Positions 1-8,212 of a stretch of 64,000 nucleotides of DNA are shown here, piece by piece. Source of the stretch: Streptomyces malachitofuscus. Its GTDB lineage: Bacteria; Actinomycetota; Actinomycetes; Streptomycetales; Streptomycetaceae. The number at the start of each line of letters is the position of its first letter. Within the stretch, counting starts at the first letter, position 1. Where the stretch lies: contig NZ_BMUF01000004.1 of assembly GCF_014650055.1 (NCBI RefSeq), positions 297,283 through 361,282 of the forward strand. The letters are read 5' to 3'. Below the pieces are notes generated by a model. The model did not search any database and had not been told where the DNA came from. It saw nothing but the letters and a program-made list of their open reading frames with translations. The translations under genes and the position numbers were made by a program.

Positions 1-240
1 CGGGGAGCGCCCAGGTCCCGGCGCGGCCGGACGTGAACCGGATTCCCGCGTGCGGGGAGTGCCGTCCGCCTGGCGCGCCCTGCTGGGGTCGGAGGTGAAC
101 CAAGTCCTCACGCCCTGGCGCGCCCGGACGTGAACTGGAATCCCGCGTGCAGGGAGTGCCTTCGGGCTGGCGCGGCCTGCCGGGTCGGAGGTCAACCAAG
201 GCCCCGCGTGCAGGGGGCGCCCACGCCCCGGCGCGCCCGG
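1..240. repeat. Imperfect ~97-bp tandem repeats
   Basis: Noncoding stretch downstream of the ABC-F gene. The phrase 'acgtgaaccgg' at about 31 recurs as 'acgtgaactgg' at about 128, each followed by 'tcccgcgtgc(a/g)gggagtgcc' and then 'gtcggaggt(g/c)aaccaag'. A third, partial and degenerate copy follows at about 212-260 and another partial copy precedes position 30. The spacing is about 97 bp. I see no credible gene here; long open frames across it are GC artefacts. Confidence 0.6.
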
Positions 241-305
241 CCGCGGGCGGACGGGAACCGGAACGTCTGGTGACGATCGTGTGCCGCACAGGCCTCGGGG
301 CCTGA

Positions 306-328
306 GCCCGGGGCGGCCGGCCCCGGGC
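306..328 (-). terminator. GC-rich hairpin after ABC-F gene
   Basis: Perfect 9-bp stem (306-314 pairs with 320-328) around a 5-nt loop, starting 21 bp past the TAA stop of the minus-strand ABC-F gene. There is no T-run, as is usual for Streptomyces terminators. Confidence 0.55.
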
Positions 329-349
329 CGGTTTCCGGGGCGGGTGCGG

Positions 350-2056
350 TTAGCCGGGGCACCTGGAACCTGCCGCGTGCGGGGCCGGTGCCCCGCGCTC
401 CGCGGGCCCGTCGACCCGTAGGAGGGGCCAGTGTGCGAGGTCCCGCAGCAGTTGCCGGTCGTGTGTCGCAACGACCACGGCGGCGCTCGTCGCCCGGATC
501 GCGTCGGTCAGTTCGTCGACCAGCCGTGCCGAGAGATGGTTGGTCGGCTCGTCGAGCAGGAGCAGCGAGGGCCGGCCCGACAGCGCCAGCGCCAGGTCGA
601 GGCGCCGCTGCTGCCCCTGCGACATCCGCCCCACCGGCGTCCGCGCGGCCTCGGCGTCGAGCAGCCCGAGGCTCGCGAGCGGGACCGGCTCCGCGCCGCG
701 CGGCAGACCCCGCGCCGTCAGCCGCCCCACGTGGCGCTCGTACACCTCGCGGGCGGTGAGCCCGGGTTCCTGCTCGGCGGTCTCCTGGGTCACCCGCACG
801 ACCCGTGCCCCGTCCGCTGTCCGCACCCAGCCGTCCGTGGGCCGGAGCGCGCCGGCCAGTACCGCGAGCAACGTGGACTTCCCGGCGCCGTTCGGTCCGG
901 TGACGAGCAGCCGGTCGCCGCCGTCGAGGGTGAGGTCGACCGGACCGGCCAGCCGCCCGGCCACGGCGACGCCGTACGCCCGCAACTGCGGCGCGCCCGG
1001 CCGCACTCGCGGCTCCGGCCACCGCAACTCCGGCGGCGGCTCGGGCACATCGATGCGATGTGCCCGCAGTGCCTCCTGCTGCCGGTTCAGGGCCTGAACG
1101 ACGCCCGGTGCGCGGGACTGACGCTGGTGCTTGCCGGTTCCCTTGTCCGGCCGCCAGCCGGTGGAGAGCCGGTCGCGGGCCTTCGACACCGCCTCCCGCA
1201 ACCGCAGATGCTCGGCCTGCTGCTGTGCGTAGTCCTGCTCCCAGCGTTCGCGTTCCCGACGCCGGGCGTCCTGCCAGGCGTCGTAGCCGCCGGCGTAGAG
1301 GCGCGGCTTCCCCTCACGGGACGGGTCGAGATCGACGAACCGGTTCGCGACGTCGCGCAGCAGCGCCCGGTCGTGGCTGACGACGGCGAGACCGCCGTCG
1401 TGCTCGCGCAGTCGGCCGGTCAGGAAGTCGAGCCCGGCCGCGTCGAGATGGTTGGTCGGCTCGTCGAGCAGCAGGACGTCGTGCCGGGCGCCGAGCAGGC
1501 ACGCCAGACGGACGCGGTAGCGCTGCCCCACCGAGAGCGTCACCAGCGGGCGCTCCCGGTCGGTGCACGCGCCGAGCGCCTCGAGGGCGACGTCGACCCG
1601 GCGTTCGGCGTCCCAGGCGTCCAGCCGGGTGGCCGCGTCGAGCGCGTCGGCGTAGCGCCCGTCGGCGCCGGGGGCGCCCTCGGCCAGGGCTAGGGCCGCC
1701 TCGTCCAGCGCGCCGAGGGCCGCGAGGGAAGCGGCCAGCGCGGCGGACGTCAGGGTGCCGACGGTCTCGCCGTCACGCGCGGACAGTTCCTGGCGGGCCA
1801 GGCCGATCGTGCCCGTCCGCCGCACCGTTCCCTCGTCGGGTGCGATGAGTCCGGCGAGGAGGTGCAGCAGGGTCGTCTTGCCCCGGCCGTTCTCGCCGAC
1901 GACGGCGATCCGCGACCGGGCGGAGACGGTGACCGAGAGGTCGTTCAGGACGCGCCGGGACCCACGGGTCACGGTGACGCCTTCTGCCCGTACGTGTGCG
2001 TCACCGCCTGCGCCGACGGGCAGCGAGAAGGCGTGGGGGTCTGGGTTGAGGTTCAA
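350..2056 (-). CDS. ABC-F family ATPase (ribosome-protection type)
   Basis: 568-residue soluble protein with two ABC ATPase domains and no membrane domain, the ABC-F layout. First Walker [10 protein letters not shown] at residues 54-62, first signature LSVGQ near 175 followed by [11 protein letters not shown]; second Walker [10 protein letters not shown] near 385 with a second signature MSQGQQRR and [11 protein letters not shown] near 500. The charged interdomain linker (about 265-330) would reach the peptidyl-transferase centre. ABC-F proteins of this kind displace macrolide, lincosamide or pleuromutilin drugs from the ribosome; the drug class here is not readable. TTG start, chosen because GGAG lies 6 nt upstream and no ATG or GTG fits. 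The long structured leader with a uORF suggests induction by ribosome stalling. Confidence 0.9.
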   Translation of the reverse strand: MNLNPDPHAFSLPVGAGGDAHVRAEGVTVTRGSRRVLNDLSVTVSARSRIAVVGENGRGKTTLLHLLAGLIAPDEGTVRRTGTIGLARQELSARDGETVGTLTSAALAASLAALGALDEAALALAEGAPGADGRYADALDAATRLDAWDAERRVDVALEALGACTDRERPLVTLSVGQRYRVRLACLLGARHDVLLLDEPTNHLDAAGLDFLTGRLREHDGGLAVVSHDRALLRDVANRFVDLDPSREGKPRLYAGGYDAWQDARRRERERWEQDYAQQQAEHLRLREAVSKARDRLSTGWRPDKGTGKHQRQSRAPGVVQALNRQQEALRAHRIDVPEPPPELRWPEPRVRPGAPQLRAYGVAVAGRLAGPVDLTLDGGDRLLVTGPNGAGKSTLLAVLAGALRPTDGWVRTADGARVVRVTQETAEQEPGLTAREVYERHVGRLTARGLPRGAEPVPLASLGLLDAEAARTPVGRMSQGQQRRLDLALALSGRPSLLLLDEPTNHLSARLVDELTDAIRATSAAVVVATHDRQLLRDLAHWPLLRVDGPAERGAPAPHAAGSRCPG

Positions 2057-2081
2057 CGGATGCTCCGCAGCTCGCAGTGGA

Positions 2082-2180
2082 GCCGGGCAGCACAGGAAAG
2101 CCGCCCGGCAGGAACCGGAACGGCGTGCGCGGATTCAGCAGAAAGGGCGCCGCCGTCAGCGGGCGGATCGGACCTTCTGC
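2082..2180 (-). promoter_or_regulatory. Putative attenuator hairpins in ABC-F leader
   Basis: Between the leader ORF and the ABC-F start lie two hairpins. The first pairs 2173-2180 with 2138-2145 (8 bp, one G-U) and has an inner 5-bp stem; it overlaps the 3' half of the leader ORF. The second pairs 2100-2109 with 2082-2091 (10 bp, one G-U), about 25 nt before the ABC-F TTG start. A ribosome stalled on the leader ORF would open the first hairpin. That regulatory reading is inference; the pairing is seen. Confidence 0.5.
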
Positions 2181-2200
2181 GACCAGATACCTCGTGCCAT
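2156..2200 (-). CDS. 14-residue leader peptide upstream of ABC-F gene
   Basis: ATG at 2200, stop TGA at 2158-2156, peptide MARGIWSQKVRSAR. A TAGTCT -10 box at 2213-2208 sits 7 nt before the ATG, so transcription would begin at or next to the start codon (leaderless). Short leader ORFs that sense ribosome-targeting drugs are known upstream of other ABC-F resistance genes. Position, the leaderless promoter and the overlapping hairpin support a sensing role, but the peptide matches no stalling motif I recognise. Confidence 0.45.
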   Translation of the reverse strand: MARGIWSQKVRSAR

Positions 2201-2290
2201 GTCCGTCAGACTAACAGCGCCGGCGCCCTCGCCTCACTTGGATTACGGCCGGCGGCGGACCGCCCCGGGACGGGCCGCCAGAATGACGTC

Positions 2291-2740
2291 ATGCCCTTCA
2301 CCTCGCGAAACACCGACGGCACCAGGAGCGATGCGGTACGGCGGCGCCTCGCGGCGGGCGCCGCCGCGCTGCTCGTCACGGGCGCGGGACTGTGGCTGAG
2401 GGCAGCGGCGACCGGCGAGGTGGCCAAGTACGGCGGGGACGCCCTGTACACGCTGCTCGTGCTCGCCCTCATCGTCCTGGCGGCGCCGCGGGCGGCCGCG
2501 CCGCGGGCCTGTGCCGTGGCGCTGGCCGTGAGCTGGGGGGTCGAGTTCCTGCAACTCACCGGGCTGCCTGCGGACCTCTCCCGGCGCAGCACGGCCGCCC
2601 ACTGGGTGCTCGGATCCACCTTCAACGCGCCGGACCTGTTCTGGTACGCGGTCGGCGCGGCCGCCGGCTGGCTCGTCCTGACGGTGAGCGGGATGCGTCG
2701 ACGTGCCCCCTCGGTTGCCGAACCTATCGAATTTCGATAG
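2291..2740 (+). CDS. DUF2809-like small membrane protein
   Basis: 149 residues with four predicted hydrophobic segments (about 19-37, 49-62, 71-88 and 118-137). The middle carries a 'SWGVEFLQLTGLP' stretch and 'TFNAPDLFWYAVG', the pattern of DUF2809 integral membrane proteins, whose function is unknown. The ATG at 2291 is the first good start; the ABC-F leader is transcribed divergently from about 90 bp upstream. The stop codon lies inside a palindrome that precedes the next gene. Confidence 0.7.
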   Translation: MPFTSRNTDGTRSDAVRRRLAAGAAALLVTGAGLWLRAAATGEVAKYGGDALYTLLVLALIVLAAPRAAAPRACAVALAVSWGVEFLQLTGLPADLSRRSTAAHWVLGSTFNAPDLFWYAVGAAAGWLVLTVSGMRRRAPSVAEPIEFR

Positions 2741-2761
2741 CTTCCCATCGATATTCGATCG
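2724..2761. promoter_or_regulatory. Double palindromic operator
   Basis: Perfect 8-bp-arm palindrome CTATCGAATTTCGATAG at 2724-2740, then a degenerate copy ATCGATATTCGAT at 2747-2759. Centres lie 21 bp apart, two helical turns, so two dimers would bind the same face. It sits 38 bp before the FAD oxidoreductase start and is markedly AT-richer than its surroundings. The cognate regulator is not identifiable. Confidence 0.55.
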
Positions 2762-2798
2762 AAGCCCTCGGCTTTCGGTGACCGCAAGGAGCACAGCC

Positions 2799-3980
2799 AT
2801 GCCCGCAGCAGACCGCACCCCACGCCACCCCGGAGACACGGCCGCCACCGATGTGCTGGTGGTCGGGGCCGGGCTGGCCGGTCTGCACGTCGCCACGCTC
2901 CTCGCCCGGCAGGGCCACGACGTACTGCTCGTCGACCGGCGAACGACCCTGGCCGGGGCGATCCGCACCACGGGGATCTTCGTCCGCAAGACGCTCGACG
3001 ACTTCCCGCTGCCCGACGAACACCTCGGCCCCCCGATCCGGCGCGTGCTGCTCTATCCCCCCGGCCTGGACCGCCCCGTCAGCCTGGTCAGCGACCGCGA
3101 CGAGTACCGGGTGGGCGACATGGCACGGCTGTACCAGTCGGCGGCCGCGGTCGCGGTCGACGCCGGTGTGCGGATGGCGCTGGGCACCCGCTACGCCGGC
3201 CGGCGGGGCGATGCCTTTCACCTGATCGGCCGAGACGGGCCGACCTCGGTCCGGGCGCGTTTCGTCGTCGGCGCCGACGGAGCCCGTTCGAGCGTCGCCC
3301 GCGACCTCGGCCTCGACCGCAACCGCCACCTGCTGGTCGGCGCCGAAGAGGTCTTCGAGGTGTCCCCGAACGGCGAACCCCCCACCTTCCACTGCGTTCT
3401 CGACCCCTCCTTCGCACCCGGATACCTGGCCTGGGTGGTCAACGACGGACAGCACGCCCATGTCGGTGTCGCCGGCTACGCCGACCGCTTCCCGGACGGT
3501 CTGCGCCGGGCCGCGGAACGCTTCAGCGCCTCGGCGCCCGGACTGGCCGGCATCGACCGTCCCGAGGCCGTGGAGCGCCGCGGGGGCCCGATACCCGTCG
3601 GCGGCGTGCTGCGCCGCATCAGCTGCGCCGACGGCCTTCTCGTGGGGGACGCCGCCGGAGCCGTTTCCCCCCTCACCGCCGGCGGCCTCGACCCCTGCCT
3701 CCGGCTGTCCGAACTGGCCGCCACCGTCCTCGACGACGCGCTGCGCTCCGGGAGGCCGGACGCGCTGGCCCACTACAGCGGTGCCGGTCTGCGGGCGAGT
3801 TTCCGAGGACGGCTCTCGCTGCGCCGGGCGCTGGCCCGGGTGCGGACACCGGCGGCGACGTCGGCGGCGTTCACCCTGCTGCGCACACCGCCGGGCCGGG
3901 CCGCGGCCGGCCGGATCCTCTTCGGCGACCGGTCCTTCCCCGACCGGCCCGCCCCTCGCGCCGTCGCCGCACAGCACTGA
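2799..3980 (+). CDS. FAD-dependent oxidoreductase, geranylgeranyl-reductase-like
   Basis: 393 residues. N-terminal Rossmann dinucleotide motif VVGAGLAGLH at 21-30, a 'VVGADGARSSVAR' motif near 165 and the FAD-phosphate motif 'LLVGDAAGAVSPLTAGG' near 280-296. This is the PHBH / geranylgeranyl-reductase flavoprotein fold, used for hydroxylation or for reduction of isoprenoid double bonds. The substrate is unknown. ATG at 2799 follows AAGGAG at 2786-2791; an upstream in-frame ATG lacks a ribosome site. The double palindrome just upstream suggests repressor control. No redox partner lies beside it. Confidence 0.75.
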   Translation: MPAADRTPRHPGDTAATDVLVVGAGLAGLHVATLLARQGHDVLLVDRRTTLAGAIRTTGIFVRKTLDDFPLPDEHLGPPIRRVLLYPPGLDRPVSLVSDRDEYRVGDMARLYQSAAAVAVDAGVRMALGTRYAGRRGDAFHLIGRDGPTSVRARFVVGADGARSSVARDLGLDRNRHLLVGAEEVFEVSPNGEPPTFHCVLDPSFAPGYLAWVVNDGQHAHVGVAGYADRFPDGLRRAAERFSASAPGLAGIDRPEAVERRGGPIPVGGVLRRISCADGLLVGDAAGAVSPLTAGGLDPCLRLSELAATVLDDALRSGRPDALAHYSGAGLRASFRGRLSLRRALARVRTPAATSAAFTLLRTPPGRAAAGRILFGDRSFPDRPAPRAVAAQH

Positions 3981-4056
3981 CGTCACCGGCGCCGACCGCC
4001 TCCGGCCGGGTGGCGCCCGGCATGCACGGGGATGCCACCCGTAGCAGGCTGGGACC

Positions 4057-4278
4057 ATGTCCGCCGACCAGCCCATCGTGATCTACCCGCCCGGTGAGGA
4101 CGGCGGCCGGCGGGTCCGTGCGGGCGCGCGGTTCCTGGGGATGGCGTACGGGCTCCTCGACGTCGTGGAGTTCCTGCGCCTGGCCGGGCTGGACGAGGTG
4201 GACGACGACTGGATGCGTCGGTCCGCGACGGTCGAGTGGCGCGGCGGCGGCCCGGACGTGTGGATCGCGCGCGGCTGA
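4057..4278 (+). CDS. Small conserved hypothetical protein
   Basis: 73 residues, acidic, soluble, with no motif I recognise; the central 'LDVVEFLRLAGLDEVDDDW' looks helical. No ribosome site precedes the ATG and the sequence 6-14 nt upstream (CAGGCT or TAGCAG) resembles a -10 box, so the mRNA may be leaderless. It ends 48 bp before the Nudix gene and may share its transcript. Confidence 0.55.
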   Translation: MSADQPIVIYPPGEDGGRRVRAGARFLGMAYGLLDVVEFLRLAGLDEVDDDWMRRSATVEWRGGGPDVWIARG

Positions 4279-4326
4279 CCGGACGCCATGACCCGGGTGC
4301 CGGTGCCGTCCGGCACGATGGGACAC

Positions 4327-4815
4327 ATGGGTGAACTGGTCGAGCGGGTCGACGAGGACGACGAGGTCCTCGGCGTCGTCAGCAGGAGCGACGCCATCCG
4401 CCGGAGGTGGCTGCACCGCATCGCGACGGTCGTGTGCCGCGACACCGCAGGGCGGATCCTCGTACACCGCCGTCCGCTTGACGCCGAACGATTCCCGGGA
4501 GGGATCAACTGGATGCTCGGCGGTGCCGTGGGAGTCGGTGAGTCCTACGAGGATGCCGCGGCGCGGGAGTTGGCGGAGGAACTGGGCGTGCGGGCCCGAC
4601 CGGAGTTCGTGTTCAAGTTCAGGTGCGCCGGCGCGATCAGCCCCTACTGGCTCGGAGTGCACGAGGCCGTCGTGACCGGGCCCTTCAGGCCCGACCGCGA
4701 GGAGATCGCCCGGCACGACTGGCTGACGGAGGCCGAACTCGGGGAACTGGTCCGGCACGAGGCGTTCGTCCCCGACGCCCGTGAGGCGTTCGAGCGGTAC
4801 TCCGCCCTCGGGTGA
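4327..4815 (+). CDS. Nudix hydrolase
   Basis: 162 residues with a perfect Nudix box at about 64-86 (G-x5-E-x7-RELAEELGV), which binds the Mg-pyrophosphate of nucleoside-diphosphate-linked substrates. The N-terminal 'VSRSDAIRRRWLHRIATVVC' resembles the YfcD / isopentenyl-isomerase-like Nudix subgroup, but substrate cannot be assigned. In-frame ATGs also occur at 4288 and 4318; 4327 is preferred because GGGA lies just upstream and homologous proteins begin with a similar short acidic stretch. Confidence 0.8.
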   Translation: MGELVERVDEDDEVLGVVSRSDAIRRRWLHRIATVVCRDTAGRILVHRRPLDAERFPGGINWMLGGAVGVGESYEDAAARELAEELGVRARPEFVFKFRCAGAISPYWLGVHEAVVTGPFRPDREEIARHDWLTEAELGELVRHEAFVPDAREAFERYSALG

Positions 4816-4897
4816 GCGTTCGCGCGCAGGGGGCGGGGCGGGTCACCATGGCAGGGAGTGGGGGCGGGCCGTCTCGTCATTCCGGAGGACGCACACG

Positions 4898-5794
4898 GTG
4901 GACATCCTGCTGCCCGTTCTGTTCGCGCTGGGCGCCGCGTTCAGCAACGCTCTCGCGACCGTTCTCCAGCGCAAGGCCGCCCTGAGCGTGCCCCGTTCCG
5001 ACAAGCTGCGGGCCGGGCTGATGCTCGATCTGCTCCGGCGTCCCGTCTGGCTCCTCGGCATCGTCACCGTCATCGCCGCGGCCGTCTGTCAGGCCGTGGC
5101 CCTGGCGACGGGACCGATGACGGTCGTTCAGCCGCTCTTCGTGCTGGAGCTGCCGCTCGCCCTGGTCATCGCCACGGTGCTGCTTCGGGGCCGGCTGTCC
5201 GCCGCGGGCTGGGCGGCGGTCTGCGCGGTGGTGGGCGGGCTCGCCGTGGCCCTGGTGGCCGCATCGCCCGAGGGGAACCGCACGCACGTGCCGATGGACC
5301 GGTGGATCCCCGCACTCGCCGTGTGCACCGCCGCGATCGCCGGTCTCGTGCTCGCCGCGCTGCGCAGGTCCGAGGGCCGGGGACGCGCCGCGTGCTTCGG
5401 GCTGGCCACCGCGGTCTCGTACGCGGTGACGGCGGCCCTGATGAAGACGTCGATGCACACGCTCGACGACGGCGGCCCCGCCGCGTTCCTCACCACCTGG
5501 CAGACCTACGGCTTCGCCCTGTACGGCGCGTGCGCCCTGTTCCTGCTGGAGAACGCGATGCAGTCCGGGCCCCTCGTCGCCTCACAGCCGGCCATCACAC
5601 TCGGTGACGCGAGCGTGAGTCTGGCGCTCGGCATCACCCTCTACGCCGAGTATGTGAGAGGAGGCTGGTGGCTCGTGCTCCAGTTCCTGGGCGCCGCGCT
5701 GATCGCCGCCGGTGTGCTCGCCCTCTCGAAGCTGCCGCTCGCCCGGTCCCTGACGGGTGAGGAGCGTGACACCGCTGCCGCCGAGGCCCCGTAG
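4898..5794 (+). CDS. DMT-superfamily (EamA/NIPA-like) membrane protein
   Basis: 298 residues with about nine to ten hydrophobic segments spread over the length, in the two-half layout of drug/metabolite-type transporters; the first helix is followed by a 'LQRKAAL' motif common in actinobacterial DMT proteins. GTG at 4898 is preceded by GGAGG at 4884-4888. Role is probably export of a small metabolite or Mg2+-like transport, not decidable from sequence. It ends 53 bp from the convergent methyltransferase gene. Confidence 0.75.
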   Translation: MDILLPVLFALGAAFSNALATVLQRKAALSVPRSDKLRAGLMLDLLRRPVWLLGIVTVIAAAVCQAVALATGPMTVVQPLFVLELPLALVIATVLLRGRLSAAGWAAVCAVVGGLAVALVAASPEGNRTHVPMDRWIPALAVCTAAIAGLVLAALRRSEGRGRAACFGLATAVSYAVTAALMKTSMHTLDDGGPAAFLTTWQTYGFALYGACALFLLENAMQSGPLVASQPAITLGDASVSLALGITLYAEYVRGGWWLVLQFLGAALIAAGVLALSKLPLARSLTGEERDTAAAEAP

Positions 5795-5847
5795 GCGGCC
5801 TGTGCGACCTCCGGCCGTCTGGATCCGTGCCCCACGCCGGCCGAGTC

Positions 5848-6663
5848 CTATGACTCCCGCTGTCCCCACGCCATCGCCATGCCCGGCCCGAGCTCGGCGA
5901 GCCGCGGCGAGGACAGGTACGCCAGGGCCTCCTCCACCACATCGGCGTCGACACGGCCCGTCGCCTCCAGCGCCGGCCTCATGCGGCTCCATGTCTCGGA
6001 CCAGAAGAGCGCCAGCGGGCCGCCGGGCACCAGCGGCGGGCAGAACACCTCCGCGGCGACGTTCCGCAGGCCCTCCTCCCGCAGGAAGCGCGGGTAGGCG
6101 GGCACGGCCGAGATGTCGGTGCCGATCGTCGAATCGAGCGCCTGCCACATGGCGTCCATGGTGCGCCGGTAGGCAGAGGACGGGGCGAGGACGTCGGGCA
6201 GTTCCACCGCGTCACCGAGCACCAGCAGCCCGCCGGGCTTCAGCCAGCCGGCCAGCCGTGAGACGAGCCGACGGCGGTCCGGCAGATGCATCAGGACGAA
6301 CCGGGCATGGATCAAGTCGAACGTGCCGGGACGCAGCCGCTCGTCGGTGATGTCCGCGGTGAGCACCCGCAGCCTGGGGTCGTCCAGGGGCGCTAGCGCG
6401 TCGGTGTCCCGGTCCAGGGCGACCACTTCCTCGACGCCGGCCGTCTCCAGCAGCCACCGCACGACCGTCCCCGTCCCGGCGCCCACCTCCAGACAGCGCC
6501 GACCCGGCCCGATGCCCAGGGCCCGCAGGCGACGCGTGGTGAACGGGTCGTACACGAGCGCCGCCGCGTCGATCCGTTCGGCCTCGCGCGGGTGCTCCGG
6601 TTCGAACAGGCTCTCCCCGTACCCTCCGGCCGGCGGCCCGCCCCGAGGATGGGCCTCGCTCAC
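5848..6663 (-). CDS. SAM-dependent methyltransferase
   Basis: 271 residues, class I methyltransferase. SAM motif I LEVGAGTGT at 58-66, acidic 'VVALDRDTD' at the end of strand 2, 'LTADITDE' for motif II and 'DLIHARFVLMHLPD' before motif III. Substrate unknown. The GTG start overlaps the TGA of the upstream hydrolase gene by 4 nt (GTGA), which implies translational coupling and a two-gene operon; the enzymes may act on the same small molecule. Confidence 0.82.
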   Translation of the reverse strand: MSEAHPRGGPPAGGYGESLFEPEHPREAERIDAAALVYDPFTTRRLRALGIGPGRRCLEVGAGTGTVVRWLLETAGVEEVVALDRDTDALAPLDDPRLRVLTADITDERLRPGTFDLIHARFVLMHLPDRRRLVSRLAGWLKPGGLLVLGDAVELPDVLAPSSAYRRTMDAMWQALDSTIGTDISAVPAYPRFLREEGLRNVAAEVFCPPLVPGGPLALFWSETWSRMRPALEATGRVDADVVEEALAYLSSPRLAELGPGMAMAWGQRES

Positions 6664-7481
6664 GACCGCGCGTCGCCTTCCGCCTCGACCATGCGCCAGA
6701 ACGCGTCGACACGGGTGTTGAACACGTCGGGGACCTCCTGGAAGGGCTGGTGTGCCTCCCCGGGCATCACCTCGAACTCGGCGCCGGGAATCCTGTCCGC
6801 GACGATGCGGCCGAGGCGCGGCGGCGTAGCGAGATCGTCTCCCCCGGCCAGGACGAGTGTGGGTGCGGTGATGTCCGGGAGCCGGTCGAACGTGTCGTGT
6901 TCGGTGAACGCCGACAGCTGGCGCCGGAAGGCGTCGGAGGACTGGGGGTGAGGGAAGGCCAGCGCCTCGTCGATGAACCGGTCGACGGTCCCGTCCGCAT
7001 GCGCACGCGCGGTGTAGACCCACAGGTAGAACGCCTCGAGCATGGCGCGTTCGCTCGGAGCCCGCTCGATCATCCAGTGCCAGAATTCCGTCATCCGGCG
7101 GAAGTAGGCGTCGGGGCGCGCGCAGGTGCTCATGAGGACGAGGCTGCGGACGAGTCCGGGATGCCGCAGCGCGAGCTCCTGGGCGATGAAGCTGCCTCCG
7201 GAGAAGCCGACGACGTGCGCGGCCGGGATCGTCAGCGCGCTGAGCACCGCGGCGGCATCGTCGGCCATCCCGGGCACCGCGAGGGGCCCTTCGGGCAGTG
7301 GTGTGCGTCCGACTCCGCGGTTGTCGAAGGCGGTGAGCCGGTGGCGGTCCGCCAGTCCGTCGAGCTGTGCCTGCCACGCCTCGGCGGGATCACCGAGTCC
7401 GGAGACCAACAGGACATCCGGTCCTTCGCCCCGGCGCTCGACCCAGAACCGCGTACCGGCCGCGTCGATCATCTCGCCCAT
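6660..7481 (-). CDS. Alpha/beta hydrolase
   Basis: 273 residues. Nucleophile elbow GFSGG with Ser94, Asp near 222 in 'LAGGDDLATPP' and His near 249 in 'GEAHQPF' complete a hydrolase triad; 'AFDNRGVGRT' is the usual strand-4 signature. Start ATG at 7481 follows AGGAGG by 6 nt; a longer frame from 7511 has no ribosome site. Overlaps the methyltransferase gene by 4 nt. Could be an esterase, haloperoxidase-like or C-C hydrolase. Confidence 0.82.
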   Translation of the reverse strand: MGEMIDAAGTRFWVERRGEGPDVLLVSGLGDPAEAWQAQLDGLADRHRLTAFDNRGVGRTPLPEGPLAVPGMADDAAAVLSALTIPAAHVVGFSGGSFIAQELALRHPGLVRSLVLMSTCARPDAYFRRMTEFWHWMIERAPSERAMLEAFYLWVYTARAHADGTVDRFIDEALAFPHPQSSDAFRRQLSAFTEHDTFDRLPDITAPTLVLAGGDDLATPPRLGRIVADRIPGAEFEVMPGEAHQPFQEVPDVFNTRVDAFWRMVEAEGDARS

Positions 7482-7608
7482 TTCCGGCCTCCTGAGCGCG
7501 TGGGAAACCAAGCAGGAGCCTCCCCGCCCACCGTCTCACAACGGGCCCGGGGCGGCGCGTGGACGGCCGGTCCCACCGCAGGGGTTCACCCCGCACTAGT
7601 GTCGGCAC

Positions 7609-8049
7609 ATGAGCGAAGACTCCCAGCGTTCCGTCGTCGTCGAGCGCACCGCCTCCGGCCACTTCGTCGCCACCAACGTCCGTGGCGGCATGCTCCACTT
7701 CGGTACCGCCTCCGACGACGGCCGTACCGCCGAATTCACCCCGGTCGAGCTGCTGCTCGTCGCGATCGGGGGCTGTACCGCCGCGGACGTCGACGTGGCC
7801 GCCGGCCGCCACGCCGAGCCCACGCGGTTCTCGGTCTCGGTGACGGGCGACAAGATCAGCGACGAACTGGGCAACCGCATGACCGGCCTCGTGGTCACCT
7901 TCGACATCGAGTTCGCGGACGGTGAGGGCGCGGACCGCGCCCGCGCGATCGTTCCCCGCGCGGTGAAGGCCTCTCACGACCGCCTCTGCACGGTCAGCCG
8001 TACGGTCGAGGCCGGCACGCCCGTCACGACGGTGATCAAGGGCGCCTGA
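7609..8049 (+). CDS. OsmC family peroxiredoxin-like protein
   Basis: 146 residues with the OsmC/Ohr fold features: 'TPVELLLVAIGGCTAADV' with Cys56 and a second Cys127 in 'RLCTVS'. These two cysteines reduce organic peroxides in Ohr/OsmC enzymes, with thiol donors. A TAGTGT box at 7597-7602 lies 6 nt before the ATG and there is no Shine-Dalgarno site, so this is probably a leaderless mRNA. Divergent from the hydrolase/methyltransferase pair across about 127 bp. Confidence 0.8.
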   Translation: MSEDSQRSVVVERTASGHFVATNVRGGMLHFGTASDDGRTAEFTPVELLLVAIGGCTAADVDVAAGRHAEPTRFSVSVTGDKISDELGNRMTGLVVTFDIEFADGEGADRARAIVPRAVKASHDRLCTVSRTVEAGTPVTTVIKGA

Positions 8050-8212
8050 CGGGGCTGAGCCCGCCGTCCGTGCCGCCGGGGGTTGCATCCCTCTTGCGTT
8101 TCTGTCATGTCACCGACATTCTCGGTGCGGGATGTCTACTCGCATAGATCCCGCTCCTTGGCTCCACCTGGCAGTCCGAAACCGACCACTCGACCCAGGA
8201 GGATCGATCCAC

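Noticed and set aside
2703..2798. Longer start for the FAD oxidoreductase at 2703
   Set aside because: It would translate through the twin palindromes with no ribosome site, whereas ATG 2799 has AAGGAG at the right distance.
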